Assembly: GCA_011250595.1 (NCBI GenBank)
Contig: JAANMP010000056.1
Coordinates: 1-33,502 of the forward strand
Length of the DNA: 33,502 bases
Reading direction: 5' to 3'
Source: Bacillus sp. MM2020_1
GTDB taxonomy: Bacteria; Bacillota; Bacilli; Bacillales; Cytobacillaceae
Position numbers and translations under genes: made by a program. The stretch's first letter is position 1; the number at the start of each line of letters is the position of its first letter. A model generated the notes under the pieces. That model was given only the letters and a program-made list of their open reading frames with translations, was not told the DNA's origin and searched no databases. This document shows, in pieces, positions 8,331 to 16,540 of this stretch.

Positions 8331-8371
8331 AGAATTATTAATGGAATCATTTTTCCAGGGTAGGTGACCGT

Positions 8372-9004
8372 ATGGAACACAAAAAGACATACAATGCCAA
8401 ACAATTAAAAACACCTCATGGGTCTTTAATTGTTGAAGGGCCTATAACTTCAGATAAGCTTGCCGGCTACGAATTTCACGGGGATCTCATTGCATTTCGT
8501 CCGCCAGCGCAGCAGCATCAGGCTTTAGTTGGAATTGCAGAGCTTCCCGAAGGCAGAATTATTATTGCTAGACACCGAAACACCATTATTGGTTATGCTA
8601 CTTTTCTATATCCCGACCCGCTTGAACGATGGTCAGAAGGGAAAATGGACAATTTAATCGAATTAGGGGCCATCGAGGTAATTCCCCAATTTAGAGGTTG
8701 CGCTGTTGGGAAAAACCTGTTAATTGTCTCGATGATGGATGATGCGATGGAAGATTATCTTACCATTACCACTGAGTATTATTGGCACTGGGATTTAAAG
8801 GGGACCAAACTAAATGTGTGGGAGTACAGAAAGATCATGGAGAAAATGATGAATGCGGGCGGCCTTGAGTGGTATGCAACCGATGATCCTGAAATTTGTT
8901 CGCACCCTGCCAACTGTCTCATGGCTAGGATGGGTAAAAGAATTGATACGGAAACTATCCAAAAATTTGACCGTCTCAGATTTATGAACCGGTTTATGTA
9001 CTAA
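8372..9004 (+). CDS. acuA: Protein acetyltransferase AcuA (GNAT family)
   Basis: Acetylates and so inactivates acetyl-CoA synthetase at Lys549, saving ATP when acetyl-CoA is plentiful. The 210-residue product has a GNAT acetyl-CoA-binding motif around residues 103-117 (VIPQFRGCAVGKNLL, the RxxGxG/A loop) after a central beta strand region. It starts at an ATG four bases after AGGTGA and is the first gene of acuABC, with 39 bp to acuB. The divergent acsA gene encodes its known substrate. Gene order and length match B. subtilis AcuA. Confidence 0.95.
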   Translation: MEHKKTYNAKQLKTPHGSLIVEGPITSDKLAGYEFHGDLIAFRPPAQQHQALVGIAELPEGRIIIARHRNTIIGYATFLYPDPLERWSEGKMDNLIELGAIEVIPQFRGCAVGKNLLIVSMMDDAMEDYLTITTEYYWHWDLKGTKLNVWEYRKIMEKMMNAGGLEWYATDDPEICSHPANCLMARMGKRIDTETIQKFDRLRFMNRFMY

Positions 9005-9043
9005 TTATTTTCCTGATATTTTCTGGGTAAGGGGGATTTTCTA

Positions 9044-9691
9044 ATGATCGTAGAACAAATCATGAAAACTGATGTCGCAACACTTCTGCCAACAGATACC
9101 ATTGCGGATGCAATCCAATTAATGGAATCTAGAAAAATACGCCATATTCCAATAATTAATCAAGAGAATCATTTAGTTGGACTCGTCACTGTTTCGAAAA
9201 TACATGAGGCGACTCCATCCATTTTTCATGCAAATGAGCATCTGGAAGATATGAAAAAGCCACTTGAGGCGATTATGGAACGAAACGTCATTACTGGACA
9301 CCCACTTGATTTCGTCGAGGAAGTGGCAGGCCTTTTCTATGAGCATAAAATCAGCTGTCTTCCAATCATAAATAACCGTGAATTGGTTGGAATTTTGACC
9401 GAAACAGATTTGCTGCGGACATTGGTTGAATTAACAGGGGCCCATCAGCCAGGCTCACAAATTGAAATTAAGATTCCTAATCTTGCTGGTAAGCTCAGTG
9501 AAATTACCGCTGTGATTAAAAATCGGAAAGCAAATATTTTGAGTGTATTGGTTTATCCTGATAAAACAGATGAGCAATTTAAAATACTGGTGATTAGATT
9601 GCAAACCATGAATCCTACTGTATTAATTCAAGACCTAAGACAGGCGGGCTTTCATGTATTATGGCCCAATCTTCCGGGGATTTCACTATGA
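9044..9691 (+). CDS. acuB: AcuB, CBS-pair and ACT domain regulator
   Basis: The 215-residue protein has two CBS motifs in tandem (about residues 4-58 and 75-130) followed by an ACT-type domain starting near residue 145 (IEIKIPNLAGKLSEIT). CBS pairs typically bind adenine nucleotides and ACT domains bind small effectors, so AcuB probably senses energy or metabolite state for the acetate switch. Its exact biochemical role is less clear than that of AcuA or AcuC. The ribosome site AAGGGGG is well placed. Its TGA stop overlaps the acuC ATG (ATGA), which indicates translational coupling within the operon. Confidence 0.94.
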   Translation: MIVEQIMKTDVATLLPTDTIADAIQLMESRKIRHIPIINQENHLVGLVTVSKIHEATPSIFHANEHLEDMKKPLEAIMERNVITGHPLDFVEEVAGLFYEHKISCLPIINNRELVGILTETDLLRTLVELTGAHQPGSQIEIKIPNLAGKLSEITAVIKNRKANILSVLVYPDKTDEQFKILVIRLQTMNPTVLIQDLRQAGFHVLWPNLPGISL

Positions 9692-10860
9692 GTGATAAGT
9701 GTTCGTTTATATTTTCAGACGCGTCGTTGAATTATAAATTCAGCAATCAGCATCCTTTCGACCAATTCCGGCTTAAATTAACAGTGGACTTATTAGAGAA
9801 GATGAATGCTCTTAATCCGGAAGATGTCATCCCGCCAAGAATGGCCTCAGTGGAAGAGTTAGCCTTAATACACGACGTAAGCTACATAGAGGCAGTAATA
9901 AAGGCAGGGAATGGCCAATTACCCTTAGAGATAGCCGAAAACTATGGTATTGGCACAGAAGATACTCCTGTATTTCCTAACATGCATGAAGCAAGCGCCC
10001 TGCTTGTGGGCGGCACATTAACTGCCGTCGACGAGGTGATGACTGGAAAGTCACTTCATGCACTCCATCTTGGTGGAGGTTTGCATCACGGATTCAGGGG
10101 AAAAGCATCAGGATTTTGTGTGTATAATGATAGCTCGGTCGCCATCAAATACCTTCAGGAAAAATATAATGCTCGTGTTTTATATGTGGACACCGATGCC
10201 CATCATGGAGATGGCGTTCAATGGTCCTTCTATGATGACCCAAATGTCTGTACCTTGTCGATTCATGAAACAGGCAGATATTTATTTCCTGGTACCGGCA
10301 ATGTAAATGAGCGCGGGCAGGGGTTAGGCTATGGCTATTCTTACAACATACCAGTCGATGCCTTTACTGAGGATGAATCATGGCTCTACGCCTATTCACA
10401 TGCGTTTAGAGAAGTGGCTGAGTTTTTTAAACCGGATGTGATTCTTACTCAAAATGGTGCAGACTCCCATTTTTTAGACCCGTTAACACACCTTTCATCA
10501 ACAATGAAGATTTACCGAGAGATCCCAAGGCTTGCGCATGAAATAGCCCACCAATATTGTAACGGGAAATGGATTGCTGTCGGCGGCGGCGGATATGATA
10601 TCTGGAGGGTAGTCCCAAGAGCATGGGCATTAATCTGGCTCGAAATGACAGAAAACTCAAACTGTTATGGAAGTTTGCCAAGGGAATGGTTAGATTCCTG
10701 GCAAAAGGATTCTCCCGTTTTATTACCAAAGGAATGGGACGACCCAGACAACTTATATACGCCCATCCCTAGAAAAGCTGAGATTACTGAAAAGAATTTA
10801 TTAACCCTTGAAAAAGCACTCTACCCAATTAGAAGCCAGCAAAGAAGCGAGTCGGTTTAA
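9688..10860 (+). CDS. acuC: Protein deacetylase AcuC (class I histone deacetylase fold)
   Basis: Removes the acetyl group from AcsA, reversing AcuA. The 390-residue protein carries the class I deacetylase signature: the His pair H133-H134 in GGGLHHGF, zinc ligands D170 and H172 in DTDAHHGDG and D259 in NGADSHFLD, and the catalytic tyrosine Y303 in GGGGYDIW. The open frame extends to 9661, but the start used is the ATG at 9688, which overlaps the acuB stop and has GGGGA at the proper distance; homologues also begin here. It is the last gene of acuABC, closed by a bidirectional terminator. Confidence 0.95.
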   Translation: MSDKCSFIFSDASLNYKFSNQHPFDQFRLKLTVDLLEKMNALNPEDVIPPRMASVEELALIHDVSYIEAVIKAGNGQLPLEIAENYGIGTEDTPVFPNMHEASALLVGGTLTAVDEVMTGKSLHALHLGGGLHHGFRGKASGFCVYNDSSVAIKYLQEKYNARVLYVDTDAHHGDGVQWSFYDDPNVCTLSIHETGRYLFPGTGNVNERGQGLGYGYSYNIPVDAFTEDESWLYAYSHAFREVAEFFKPDVILTQNGADSHFLDPLTHLSSTMKIYREIPRLAHEIAHQYCNGKWIAVGGGGYDIWRVVPRAWALIWLEMTENSNCYGSLPREWLDSWQKDSPVLLPKEWDDPDNLYTPIPRKAEITEKNLLTLEKALYPIRSQQRSESV

Positions 10861-10897
10861 AAAAAATGGATTGACCAATTACGGTCAATCCATTTTT
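10861..10897. terminator. Bidirectional terminator between acuC and ccpA
   Basis: A perfect 10-bp stem TGGATTGACC (10867-10876) / GGTCAATCCA (10883-10892) is flanked by AAAAAA and TTTTTTT, so it serves both convergent genes. Confidence 0.92.
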
Positions 10898-11896
10898 TTA
10901 CTTAGTTGATTGTCGGTGTTCGATCCGATGTGGAAGAACAACTACTTGTTCTGATACCTTTTCTTTGTTCATTAATTTAGTTAACAGTCGCATCGCAACC
11001 GCGCCGATATCATATAATGGCTGAATGATTGTTGTTAGCTGCGGGCGGACCATGAGTGAGAGCCTGGTGTTGTCAGATGTGATTACCTCAAAATCTTCAG
11101 GAATCTTATAGCCTTTGTCCTCTGCACCATGTACAACGCCAAGTGCCATTTCATCCGATCCTACCAAGATAGCTGTCGGCCTGTCAGCGGCTTCAAGCAG
11201 CTTTTCTATCGCTTCAATCCCTGAGTCGTACGTATAATCTCCTTCAACCACTAGTTCGTCATTGTAAGGAATACCAGATTCTGCTAACGCTCTTTGATAT
11301 CCTCGTAGCTTTTTGAATGTATTTTTAGGCTCATGAAGTGGTCCAACAACAAACGCAATATTTTTATGACCTTTTTCAATAAATTCCTTGATCGAGTCAT
11401 AAACCGCTTCTTCATAATCAATATTTACTGAAGGCATTGTGCTAGATTCTTCAATCGAGCCTGCGAGCACAATTGGTACAGGTGATTTTCCAAATTCCTC
11501 GACATGCTCTGCAGTAATATTTCCACCCATGAAGACTAATCCATCCACTTGTTTACCAAGCATGGTATTGAGCAAATGCAATTCTTTGTCTTTGTTTTGA
11601 TCGGAATTACTTAAAATAATATTGTACTTATACATCGTTGCGATATCTTCTATCCCACGGGCCAATTCAGCAAAAAAGATATTTGAAATATCCGGAATAA
11701 TAACCCCAACTGTTGTGGTCTTTTTGCTGGCTAATCCTCTAGCAACCGCATTCGGTCGGTAGCCCAGTCTATCAATTACTTCCAGCACCTTTTTTCGAGT
11801 TACCGGCTTTACATTCGGATTCCCGTTAACTACACGGGAAACGGTTGCCATTGAAACATTGGCTTCTCTTGCTACATCATAAATAGTAATATTCAC
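10898..11896 (-). CDS. ccpA: Catabolite control protein A
   Basis: Master regulator of carbon catabolite control in Firmicutes. With HPr-Ser46-P or Crh-P it binds cre operators. The 332-residue LacI/GalR-family protein has an N-terminal helix-turn-helix (ITIYDVAREANVSMATVSRV, residues 3-22), the hinge helix around YRPNAVARGLASKKT, and a periplasmic-binding-like core (VGVIIPDISNIFFAELARGI). It starts at GTG, with AGGAG ten bases upstream. It lies downstream of aroA as in B. subtilis but behind an aroA terminator, so it probably has its own promoter in the 258-bp spacer, where a cre-like site occurs. The neighbouring acetate genes are classical CcpA targets. Confidence 0.97.
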   Translation of the reverse strand: MNITIYDVAREANVSMATVSRVVNGNPNVKPVTRKKVLEVIDRLGYRPNAVARGLASKKTTTVGVIIPDISNIFFAELARGIEDIATMYKYNIILSNSDQNKDKELHLLNTMLGKQVDGLVFMGGNITAEHVEEFGKSPVPIVLAGSIEESSTMPSVNIDYEEAVYDSIKEFIEKGHKNIAFVVGPLHEPKNTFKKLRGYQRALAESGIPYNDELVVEGDYTYDSGIEAIEKLLEAADRPTAILVGSDEMALGVVHGAEDKGYKIPEDFEVITSDNTRLSLMVRPQLTTIIQPLYDIGAVAMRLLTKLMNKEKVSEQVVVLPHRIEHRQSTK

Positions 11897-11983
11897 TTAA
11901 CACACTCTCCTAAAACGAACATCGTTTTCATTATTTTACTTCAGCTTGTATAAAATTAATCATTTAGTTTTTGTTTTTGTTTG

Positions 11984-11997
11984 TGAGAACGTAAACA
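11984..11997. promoter_or_regulatory. Candidate cre (CcpA) site upstream of ccpA
   Basis: TGAGAACGTAAACA matches the cre consensus TGWAARCGYTWNCW at 12 of 14 positions, keeping the central CG. It lies about 90 bp upstream of the ccpA GTG, in the only spacer between the aroA terminator and ccpA. It would fit autoregulation, but two mismatches leave it unproven. Confidence 0.4.
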
Positions 11998-12095
11998 ATC
12001 TTTAATATGTATTTAATGATACGACAAGAAGTTCAAAGCCGCAATTGCATTTGTCAACATTTTTCACAAAATTACTAAATATTATCATAAAAATC

Positions 12096-12133
12096 AAAAA
12101 AACCTTCTGCACTGAAATCGCAAAAGGTTTTTT
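12096..12133 (-). terminator. Terminator of aroA
   Basis: The inverted repeat ACCTTCTGC (12102-12110) / GCAAAAGGT (12120-12128) has one mismatch and a T-run at its minus-strand end (AAAAAAA at 12095-12101 on plus). It lies shortly after the aroA stop. Confidence 0.8.
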
Positions 12134-12154
12134 ATACAATCTATCTATTTGAAA

Positions 12155-13234
12155 TTAAAGTCGTACGTAGTTAGATGCGAGCAGTTCATTATAGAATTTT
12201 TCAAACTGATCTAGATCCATTTGCTGCTTTTGATCCGAGAGTGCCACGGCAGGATCTGGATGAACCTCTGCCATAACACCGTCTGCACCAATCGCAATCG
12301 CTGCTTTCGCACATGGTAATAATAAATCTCTTCTACCTGTTGAGTGCGTTACGTCAACCATTACAGGTAAGTGGGTTTCCTGTTTCAAAATCGGAACTGC
12401 TGAAATATCAAGCGTGTTTCTTGTCGCCCGTTCGTATGTCCTTATGCCGCGCTCACAAAGAATAATTTGCCCATTCCCTTGTGCCGCAATGTATTCGGCC
12501 GCATTGATAAATTCTTCGATTGTCGCCGCAATTCCTCTTTTTAACAGAATTGGTTTCTTTACCGAACCTGCTGCTTTTAACAGTTCAAAGTTTTGCATAT
12601 TACGCGCACCAATTTGAATGACATCGATATAATCTATAGCCATTTCAATATCAGCTGGGCTCACTATTTCACTGATCACTGCCATATCAAATTCCTTGGC
12701 CACACGTTTCAAGATTTTTAATCCCTCAACGCCCAACCCTTGGAAATCATATGGAGAAGTTCTTGGTTTATAAGCCCCGCCACGCAGAAGCTTTAAACCT
12801 TTCTCCTGCATTGATTTTGCCACGGTTGCCACTTGCTCATAGGATTCTACGGCACATGGACCAAATACAAAGTGAGGTTTGCCATCGCCAATATTTTCAC
12901 CTTTCAGAGTGACAATTGTGTCTTGGGGCTGCTTTTTCCGAGAGACTAGTAACGCTTTACTATGGTCATCCTGTTGCAGGTCAAGACCCGCTTTAAAAAT
13001 CTCTTTGAAAATATGGTCAATGGTTGAATTCTCAAAAGGGCCATCATTATGCTCTTTAATAATATCAAGCATTCTTCTTTCACGGACAGGGTCGTAACGG
13101 TAAACCCCTTGGTTTTCTTTCACCCGCCCAATATCTTGGACAAGCACGGCTCTTTCATTAATTAACCTCAGCAATTCTAGGTTTAGTTCATCGACACGCG
13201 ACCTCAATTGTTCTAATTCAATTTTTTTGCCCAT
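12155..13234 (-). CDS. aroA: Fused chorismate mutase / DAHP synthase
   Basis: Bifunctional enzyme: residues 1-90 form an AroQ-type chorismate mutase (LRSRVDELNLELLRLINERA), which in this family also acts as the feedback sensor for chorismate and prephenate. Residues about 100-359 form the DAHP synthase barrel that joins PEP and erythrose-4-phosphate, the first step to aromatic amino acids (GPCAVES, LRGGAYKPRTSPY, KRGIAATIEEFINAAEY, DVTHSTGRR). Length 359 compares with 358 in B. subtilis. The name aroA follows Bacillus usage (also aroG). GGACGGGGAC lies just before the ATG. It precedes ccpA but is separated from it by a terminator. Confidence 0.97.
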   Translation of the reverse strand: MGKKIELEQLRSRVDELNLELLRLINERAVLVQDIGRVKENQGVYRYDPVRERRMLDIIKEHNDGPFENSTIDHIFKEIFKAGLDLQQDDHSKALLVSRKKQPQDTIVTLKGENIGDGKPHFVFGPCAVESYEQVATVAKSMQEKGLKLLRGGAYKPRTSPYDFQGLGVEGLKILKRVAKEFDMAVISEIVSPADIEMAIDYIDVIQIGARNMQNFELLKAAGSVKKPILLKRGIAATIEEFINAAEYIAAQGNGQIILCERGIRTYERATRNTLDISAVPILKQETHLPVMVDVTHSTGRRDLLLPCAKAAIAIGADGVMAEVHPDPAVALSDQKQQMDLDQFEKFYNELLASNYVRL

Positions 13235-13449
13235 CTTTTGTCCCCGTCCTTTCCTCAGCTAAACAGAACTGCATTTAATGAGAGAGCTCTGTATGCATAT
13301 ATGTCCTTCTATCATAGGATTATTGTCTACAACCTAAAAATTTAAATATTAAAACATTTTAATAATTAGGGTTTATTATATCGGATATCATTTGGTTTGT
13401 CACCTATTTTTTCTTTAATGATTAAACGCTTTTAAGCACTAAAGTGTTT

Positions 13450-13782
13450 TTATTGATTTTCCCCAAAAGCACTGGTCAAAGACCGACTTGTAATTTTCCA
13501 GTGAGAAGCATTCCATAAAGGCTCTCCATTTGAAAACAAGATGGTTTGTGGCGATTCATGTTTGATTTGGAACTTTTCTGCTACTTCATTGGATAACGGA
13601 CGGGAATCCTGAACAGCTAAGAAATACGTAGGTACAGTTTGATTTTCATTTGCAAATTTTTCATATTCCTTATATGCAGCATGGCTAATTGGACAGGTTA
13701 AACTATGCTTTAAGAGAAAAAACTTACTCTCCTTTTTTATAACATCATCAAATTGTTCAATCGAATCAATTTTCTCTAACAT
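13450..13782 (-). CDS. brxC: Monothiol bacilliredoxin BrxC (YtxJ)
   Basis: Thioredoxin-fold protein of 110 residues that in B. subtilis helps remove bacillithiol from oxidised proteins. The single redox cysteine is Cys30 in LKHSLTCPIS, followed by a conserved block VPTYFLAVQDSRPLSNE and KHESPQTILF. The open frame extends to 13830, but homologues begin near MLEKID, and GGAGG lies nine bases before that ATG, so the shorter form is used. It is the third gene of ytxG-ytxH-brxC, yet an intrinsic terminator stands between ytxH and its ribosome site, so its expression may be partly uncoupled. Confidence 0.92.
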   Translation of the reverse strand: MLEKIDSIEQFDDVIKKESKFFLLKHSLTCPISHAAYKEYEKFANENQTVPTYFLAVQDSRPLSNEVAEKFQIKHESPQTILFSNGEPLWNASHWKITSRSLTSAFGENQ

Positions 13783-13799
13783 GTGTACATACCTCCAGA

Positions 13800-13840
13800 A
13801 ATAAAATAAACGGTGAAGTAATTTTATCACTCCACCGTTT
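13800..13840 (-). terminator. Intrinsic terminator between ytxH and brxC
   Basis: Arms AAACGGTGAAGT (13808-13819) and ACTCCACCGTTT (13829-13840) pair over 12 bp with one mismatch. On the minus strand the tail is TTTATTTTAT. The brxC ribosome site starts only a few bases later. Confidence 0.75.
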
Positions 13841-13878
13841 GTAAAACAAATAATCAGATTTAGCGTGTTGCTAATTTT

Positions 13879-14373
13879 TTATAGTTTAACTTTGTTTTCT
13901 TCCTCATCAAATGCCTTTTCAGCTTCTTCAAGTTTTTTTCTTATTTCAGAACTATCTAGATGTCCAATCGGTATTGACCGCTTCGATTCTGTCTTTTCAT
14001 TTGGAGAATGAAGAGGGATATAATTTAAGACTCCTTCTTCCTCCGACTCATCATGGCTCGTTATTTTACCCTTTACCTTATTCAAAAGCCCTGCCGATTG
14101 CAGGACAATCCCTTGGGATAGGGTAGATCCTTTTGACACGAATTCATTACTTTTTGTGATAACATTTTCACGTATATTGGCTGTCTTATCGATGACCGTT
14201 CCCGCTTGGTTAGTAAACTTATTGCGAAGATCTTTTCCTGTCTTTGGAGCCAATAGCAGTGCTGCAGCTGCACCAACAACTCCACCGATAATTGCTCCCA
14301 GCAAAAAGCTATTGGAAGACTCCTCATTCCGAGTTTGATTCGTATCACGTGAATCATATTCTCTATTAGGCAT
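13879..14373 (-). CDS. ytxH: YtxH-family general stress protein
   Basis: The 164-residue protein begins with a polar stretch, then a glycine/alanine-rich hydrophobic segment (FLLGAIIGGVVGAAAALLLAP, about residues 23-43) followed by KTGKDLR, the YtxH family signature. The remainder is helical and charged, ending in an acidic/basic C-terminus (RKKLEEAEKAFDEEENK). It is probably membrane associated with the charged region in the cytoplasm. The molecular function of the family is unknown; B. subtilis ytxGHJ is induced by general stress. GAGGAGG precedes the ATG, and only 21 bp separate it from ytxG. Confidence 0.9.
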   Translation of the reverse strand: MPNREYDSRDTNQTRNEESSNSFLLGAIIGGVVGAAAALLLAPKTGKDLRNKFTNQAGTVIDKTANIRENVITKSNEFVSKGSTLSQGIVLQSAGLLNKVKGKITSHDESEEEGVLNYIPLHSPNEKTESKRSIPIGHLDSSEIRKKLEEAEKAFDEEENKVKL

Positions 14374-14394
14374 CTTAATATCCTCCTCTATATT

Positions 14395-14856
14395 CTAATG
14401 AGATCTAACCTTCTTGCTTTCATCTAAGCTTACCGTCGTTTTTTGTTGTTTCCTTGCCTGCCACTTATCCTTCAATTCCAGTACGATATTACTCCACTGA
14501 ACAATTTGCGAAATTTTTTCTTTACTTTCCTCGACTTGCTTATCCACAGTTTGAGTAATGTTTTGTAAGGTCCCATTGAATTTGGTAACCGTTGTACCTA
14601 CGTCTTTTACCGCTTCAACCACACTGTTTAAACGATCCGTTTTCTGCTTAATATCATCCGCAAGTGCGTTTGTTTTTTGGAGAAGAATCGTGGTTTCTGC
14701 TGTAACGCCATCCAACTGTTTTTCTAATCCGGTTAATGTTTTTGAAACGCTTGTAAGTGTAACTTGAAATGATTTGAGTGTTGTCGATAAAAAGATGACA
14801 AGCACAAAAAACGCGATTGCTATCAAGGCTACGCTTAAGTATAAAATAATTTGCAT
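14395..14856 (-). CDS. ytxG: YtxG, DUF948 membrane-anchored coiled-coil stress protein
   Basis: The 153-residue protein has an N-terminal membrane anchor (MQIILYLSVALIAIAFFVLV) and then a long amphipathic helical region of repeated T, V, L and K, typical of the DUF948 family, with a basic tail. The open frame runs nine codons further, but the start used has GGAGGTG four bases upstream and matches the family. It is the first gene of the operon and lies right behind a good sigma-B promoter, matching its known sigma-B control in B. subtilis. The role within the stress response is unknown. Confidence 0.9.
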   Translation of the reverse strand: MQIILYLSVALIAIAFFVLVIFLSTTLKSFQVTLTSVSKTLTGLEKQLDGVTAETTILLQKTNALADDIKQKTDRLNSVVEAVKDVGTTVTKFNGTLQNITQTVDKQVEESKEKISQIVQWSNIVLELKDKWQARKQQKTTVSLDESKKVRSH

Positions 14857-14889
14857 CGTGCACCTCCGCCTTAATCCTATCAATATGTA

Positions 14890-14914
14890 TTACCCATCAC
14901 GGAAAGTTATAAAC
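14890..14914 (-). promoter_or_regulatory. Candidate sigma-B promoter of ytxG-ytxH-brxC
   Basis: On the minus strand GTTTAT (14909-14914) and GGGTAA (14890-14895) are spaced by 13 bp, close to the sigma-B consensus GTTTAA-N12-15-GGGTAT. It lies about 34 bp before the ytxG start codon. The orthologous B. subtilis operon (csb40) is known to be sigma-B dependent, which raises confidence well above the bare match. Confidence 0.75.
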
Positions 14915-15078
14915 CTCGTTAATTATCTTATACTACTTCCATATATTTGTCTTCATCTCCTGCCGCTTCTTATAAAAATTTCATCAGGGATTGACATAAA
15001 AGTTTTATTTTTCAACTTTCAGCCTTCATTCGGTTACAATATGAATGTACCTACATATTTCTGTTGGAGGCGTAAAGA

Positions 15079-16194
15079 ATGAAAGATCCTCGTATTGAAA
15101 AGTTAGCAAAAAACTTAATTAATTATTCGGTCCAGCTTCAAAAGGGTGAAAAGGTTTTAATTGAAAACTTTGGGCTTCAGCGTGAACTTGTGACCGCTCT
15201 TGTGAAGGAAGCCTATTTAGCTGGAGGATACCCTTTTGTGTTGTTAAAAGACCATCAGGTCGACCGTTCGCTCTTATTAGGAGCACAGGAAGAGCAATTT
15301 AACATGATGGCAGAGTTCGAAGCAAATGTGATGAGTAAAATGGATGCATACATAGGTCTTCGTTCGGGAGATAACATCAGTGAACAATCAGATGTTCCTG
15401 ATGATAAAATGAAAATCCACGGAAATACAATTGGTAAAAAGGTTCACCGTGATATCCGTGTCCCTAAGACAAAATGGGTTGTCCTCAGGTATCCAACTTC
15501 ATCAATGGCCCAATTAGCAAAGATGAGCACCGAAGCCTTTGAAAACTTTTATTTTGATGTTTGTAACCTCGATTATGGAAAAATGGATAAAGCCATGGAT
15601 AGTCTGAAAGAGCTAATGGACCGAACAGACAAAGTTCGAATCACTGGTCCAGGAACAGGCCTCAGCTTTTCTATTAAAGATATACCAGCTATTAAATGTG
15701 CCGGACGGTTAAACATTCCTGATGGTGAAGTTTATACCGCCCCTGTTAAAGACTCAGTTAATGGGGTTATTACGTATAACACACCTTCTCCGTATCAAGG
15801 TTTTACATTTGAAAATGTGAAGTTGACGTTTAGAGATGGGAAAATTATCGAAGCGGAGTCCAATGATTCCAGCCGTATCAATAAAATTTTTGATACAGAT
15901 GAAGGGGCTCGTTTTATTGGCGAATTTGCGATCGGGGTCAATCCATTTATCCTTAATCCAATGCAGGATATCTTGTTTGATGAAAAGATTGCCGGCAGCT
16001 TCCATTTTACTCCCGGCCAATGCTATGATGATGCGTTTAATGGCAACCATTCAAATATCCACTGGGATATGGTTAATATCCAACGTCCTGAGTATGGCGG
16101 CGGGGAAATGTATTTTGATGAGGTACTAATTCGTAAAGATGGGCTGTTTGTTCTTCCTGAGTTAGAAGTATTAAATCCGGAAAACCTTAAATAA
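15079..16194 (+). CDS. M29-family aminopeptidase
   Basis: Metallo-aminopeptidase that removes N-terminal residues from peptides in the cytoplasm. The 371-residue protein matches the AmpS/PepS/aminopeptidase T family. Its dimetal ligands are visible in order: Glu217 (IPDGEVYTAP), Glu282 (GEFAIGVNP), His309 and Tyr316 (GSFHFTPGQCYDD), His328 and Asp330 (NIHWD). It is about 40 residues shorter than B. subtilis AmpS, so it may be a separate subfamily and no symbol is given. TTGGAGG lies twelve bases before the ATG. It is transcribed away from ytxG as a single-gene unit with two hairpins after the stop. Confidence 0.92.
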   Translation: MKDPRIEKLAKNLINYSVQLQKGEKVLIENFGLQRELVTALVKEAYLAGGYPFVLLKDHQVDRSLLLGAQEEQFNMMAEFEANVMSKMDAYIGLRSGDNISEQSDVPDDKMKIHGNTIGKKVHRDIRVPKTKWVVLRYPTSSMAQLAKMSTEAFENFYFDVCNLDYGKMDKAMDSLKELMDRTDKVRITGPGTGLSFSIKDIPAIKCAGRLNIPDGEVYTAPVKDSVNGVITYNTPSPYQGFTFENVKLTFRDGKIIEAESNDSSRINKIFDTDEGARFIGEFAIGVNPFILNPMQDILFDEKIAGSFHFTPGQCYDDAFNGNHSNIHWDMVNIQRPEYGGGEMYFDEVLIRKDGLFVLPELEVLNPENLK

Positions 16195-16199
16195 AAAGC

Positions 16200-16268
16200 A
16201 AGGATGCCACAGATTGCTGGCATCCTTTAAGATTGTCGAGAAAAGGTCATTTTCTCGGCAATTTTTTA
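16200..16268 (+). terminator. Tandem hairpins and terminator of the M29 peptidase gene
   Basis: Hairpin 1 has a perfect 10-bp stem AAGGATGCCA (16200-16209) / TGGCATCCTT (16218-16227) without a T-run. Hairpin 2 has a 12-bp stem with one GU pair (16233-16244 / 16250-16261) and is followed by TTTTTTATTTT, a classic terminator. Confidence 0.88.
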
Positions 16269-16511
16269 TTTTGTCTGAAATCTAAACTTCCGATTTTTAT
16301 TAATTTTGGGACTTGCTAAATCTTCTGTTATAAGTTCATCAATAGATACATATTCAATTTCACTTTTGCTAAACTCATTTTGATTAAACAATGATTTCAC
16401 ACGTATTCTTAATATTTTTTTGCTGTTTTCGAAAATAATGTTGAAATAAATCAATAAGCAGATAATTAGAAGGGATATTTTATGTAAAATTACACTCCTA
16501 TATTTGAACAT
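16266..16511 (-). CDS. Possible small protein with hydrophobic N-terminus
   Basis: An 81-codon open frame encodes an N-terminal hydrophobic helix (about residues 8-28, SLLIICLLIYFNIIF) followed by a charged K/E/S-rich tail. No ribosome site precedes the ATG, so expression is doubtful; an AGGAGTG just inside the frame has no usable start codon at the right distance. It lies in the repeat-rich island between the peptidase gene and murC and has no recognisable family. It may be a chance frame or gene remnant. Confidence 0.2.
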   Translation of the reverse strand: MFKYRSVILHKISLLIICLLIYFNIIFENSKKILRIRVKSLFNQNEFSKSEIEYVSIDELITEDLASPKINKNRKFRFQTK

Positions 16512-16540
16512 TTATGAAATATTAATTGTTTTTTCCCTTC

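Noticed and set aside
13441..13480. Possible terminator hairpin after brxC
   Set aside because: The stem around ACACTTTAGTGCTT is weak with mismatches and lacks a proper T-run; I could not support it.
14991..15040. Promoter for the M29 peptidase gene (TTGACA at 14991)
   Set aside because: The hexamer has no -10 at 17 bp. TACAAT at 15035 pairs only with a poor TTCAAC; too weak to annotate.
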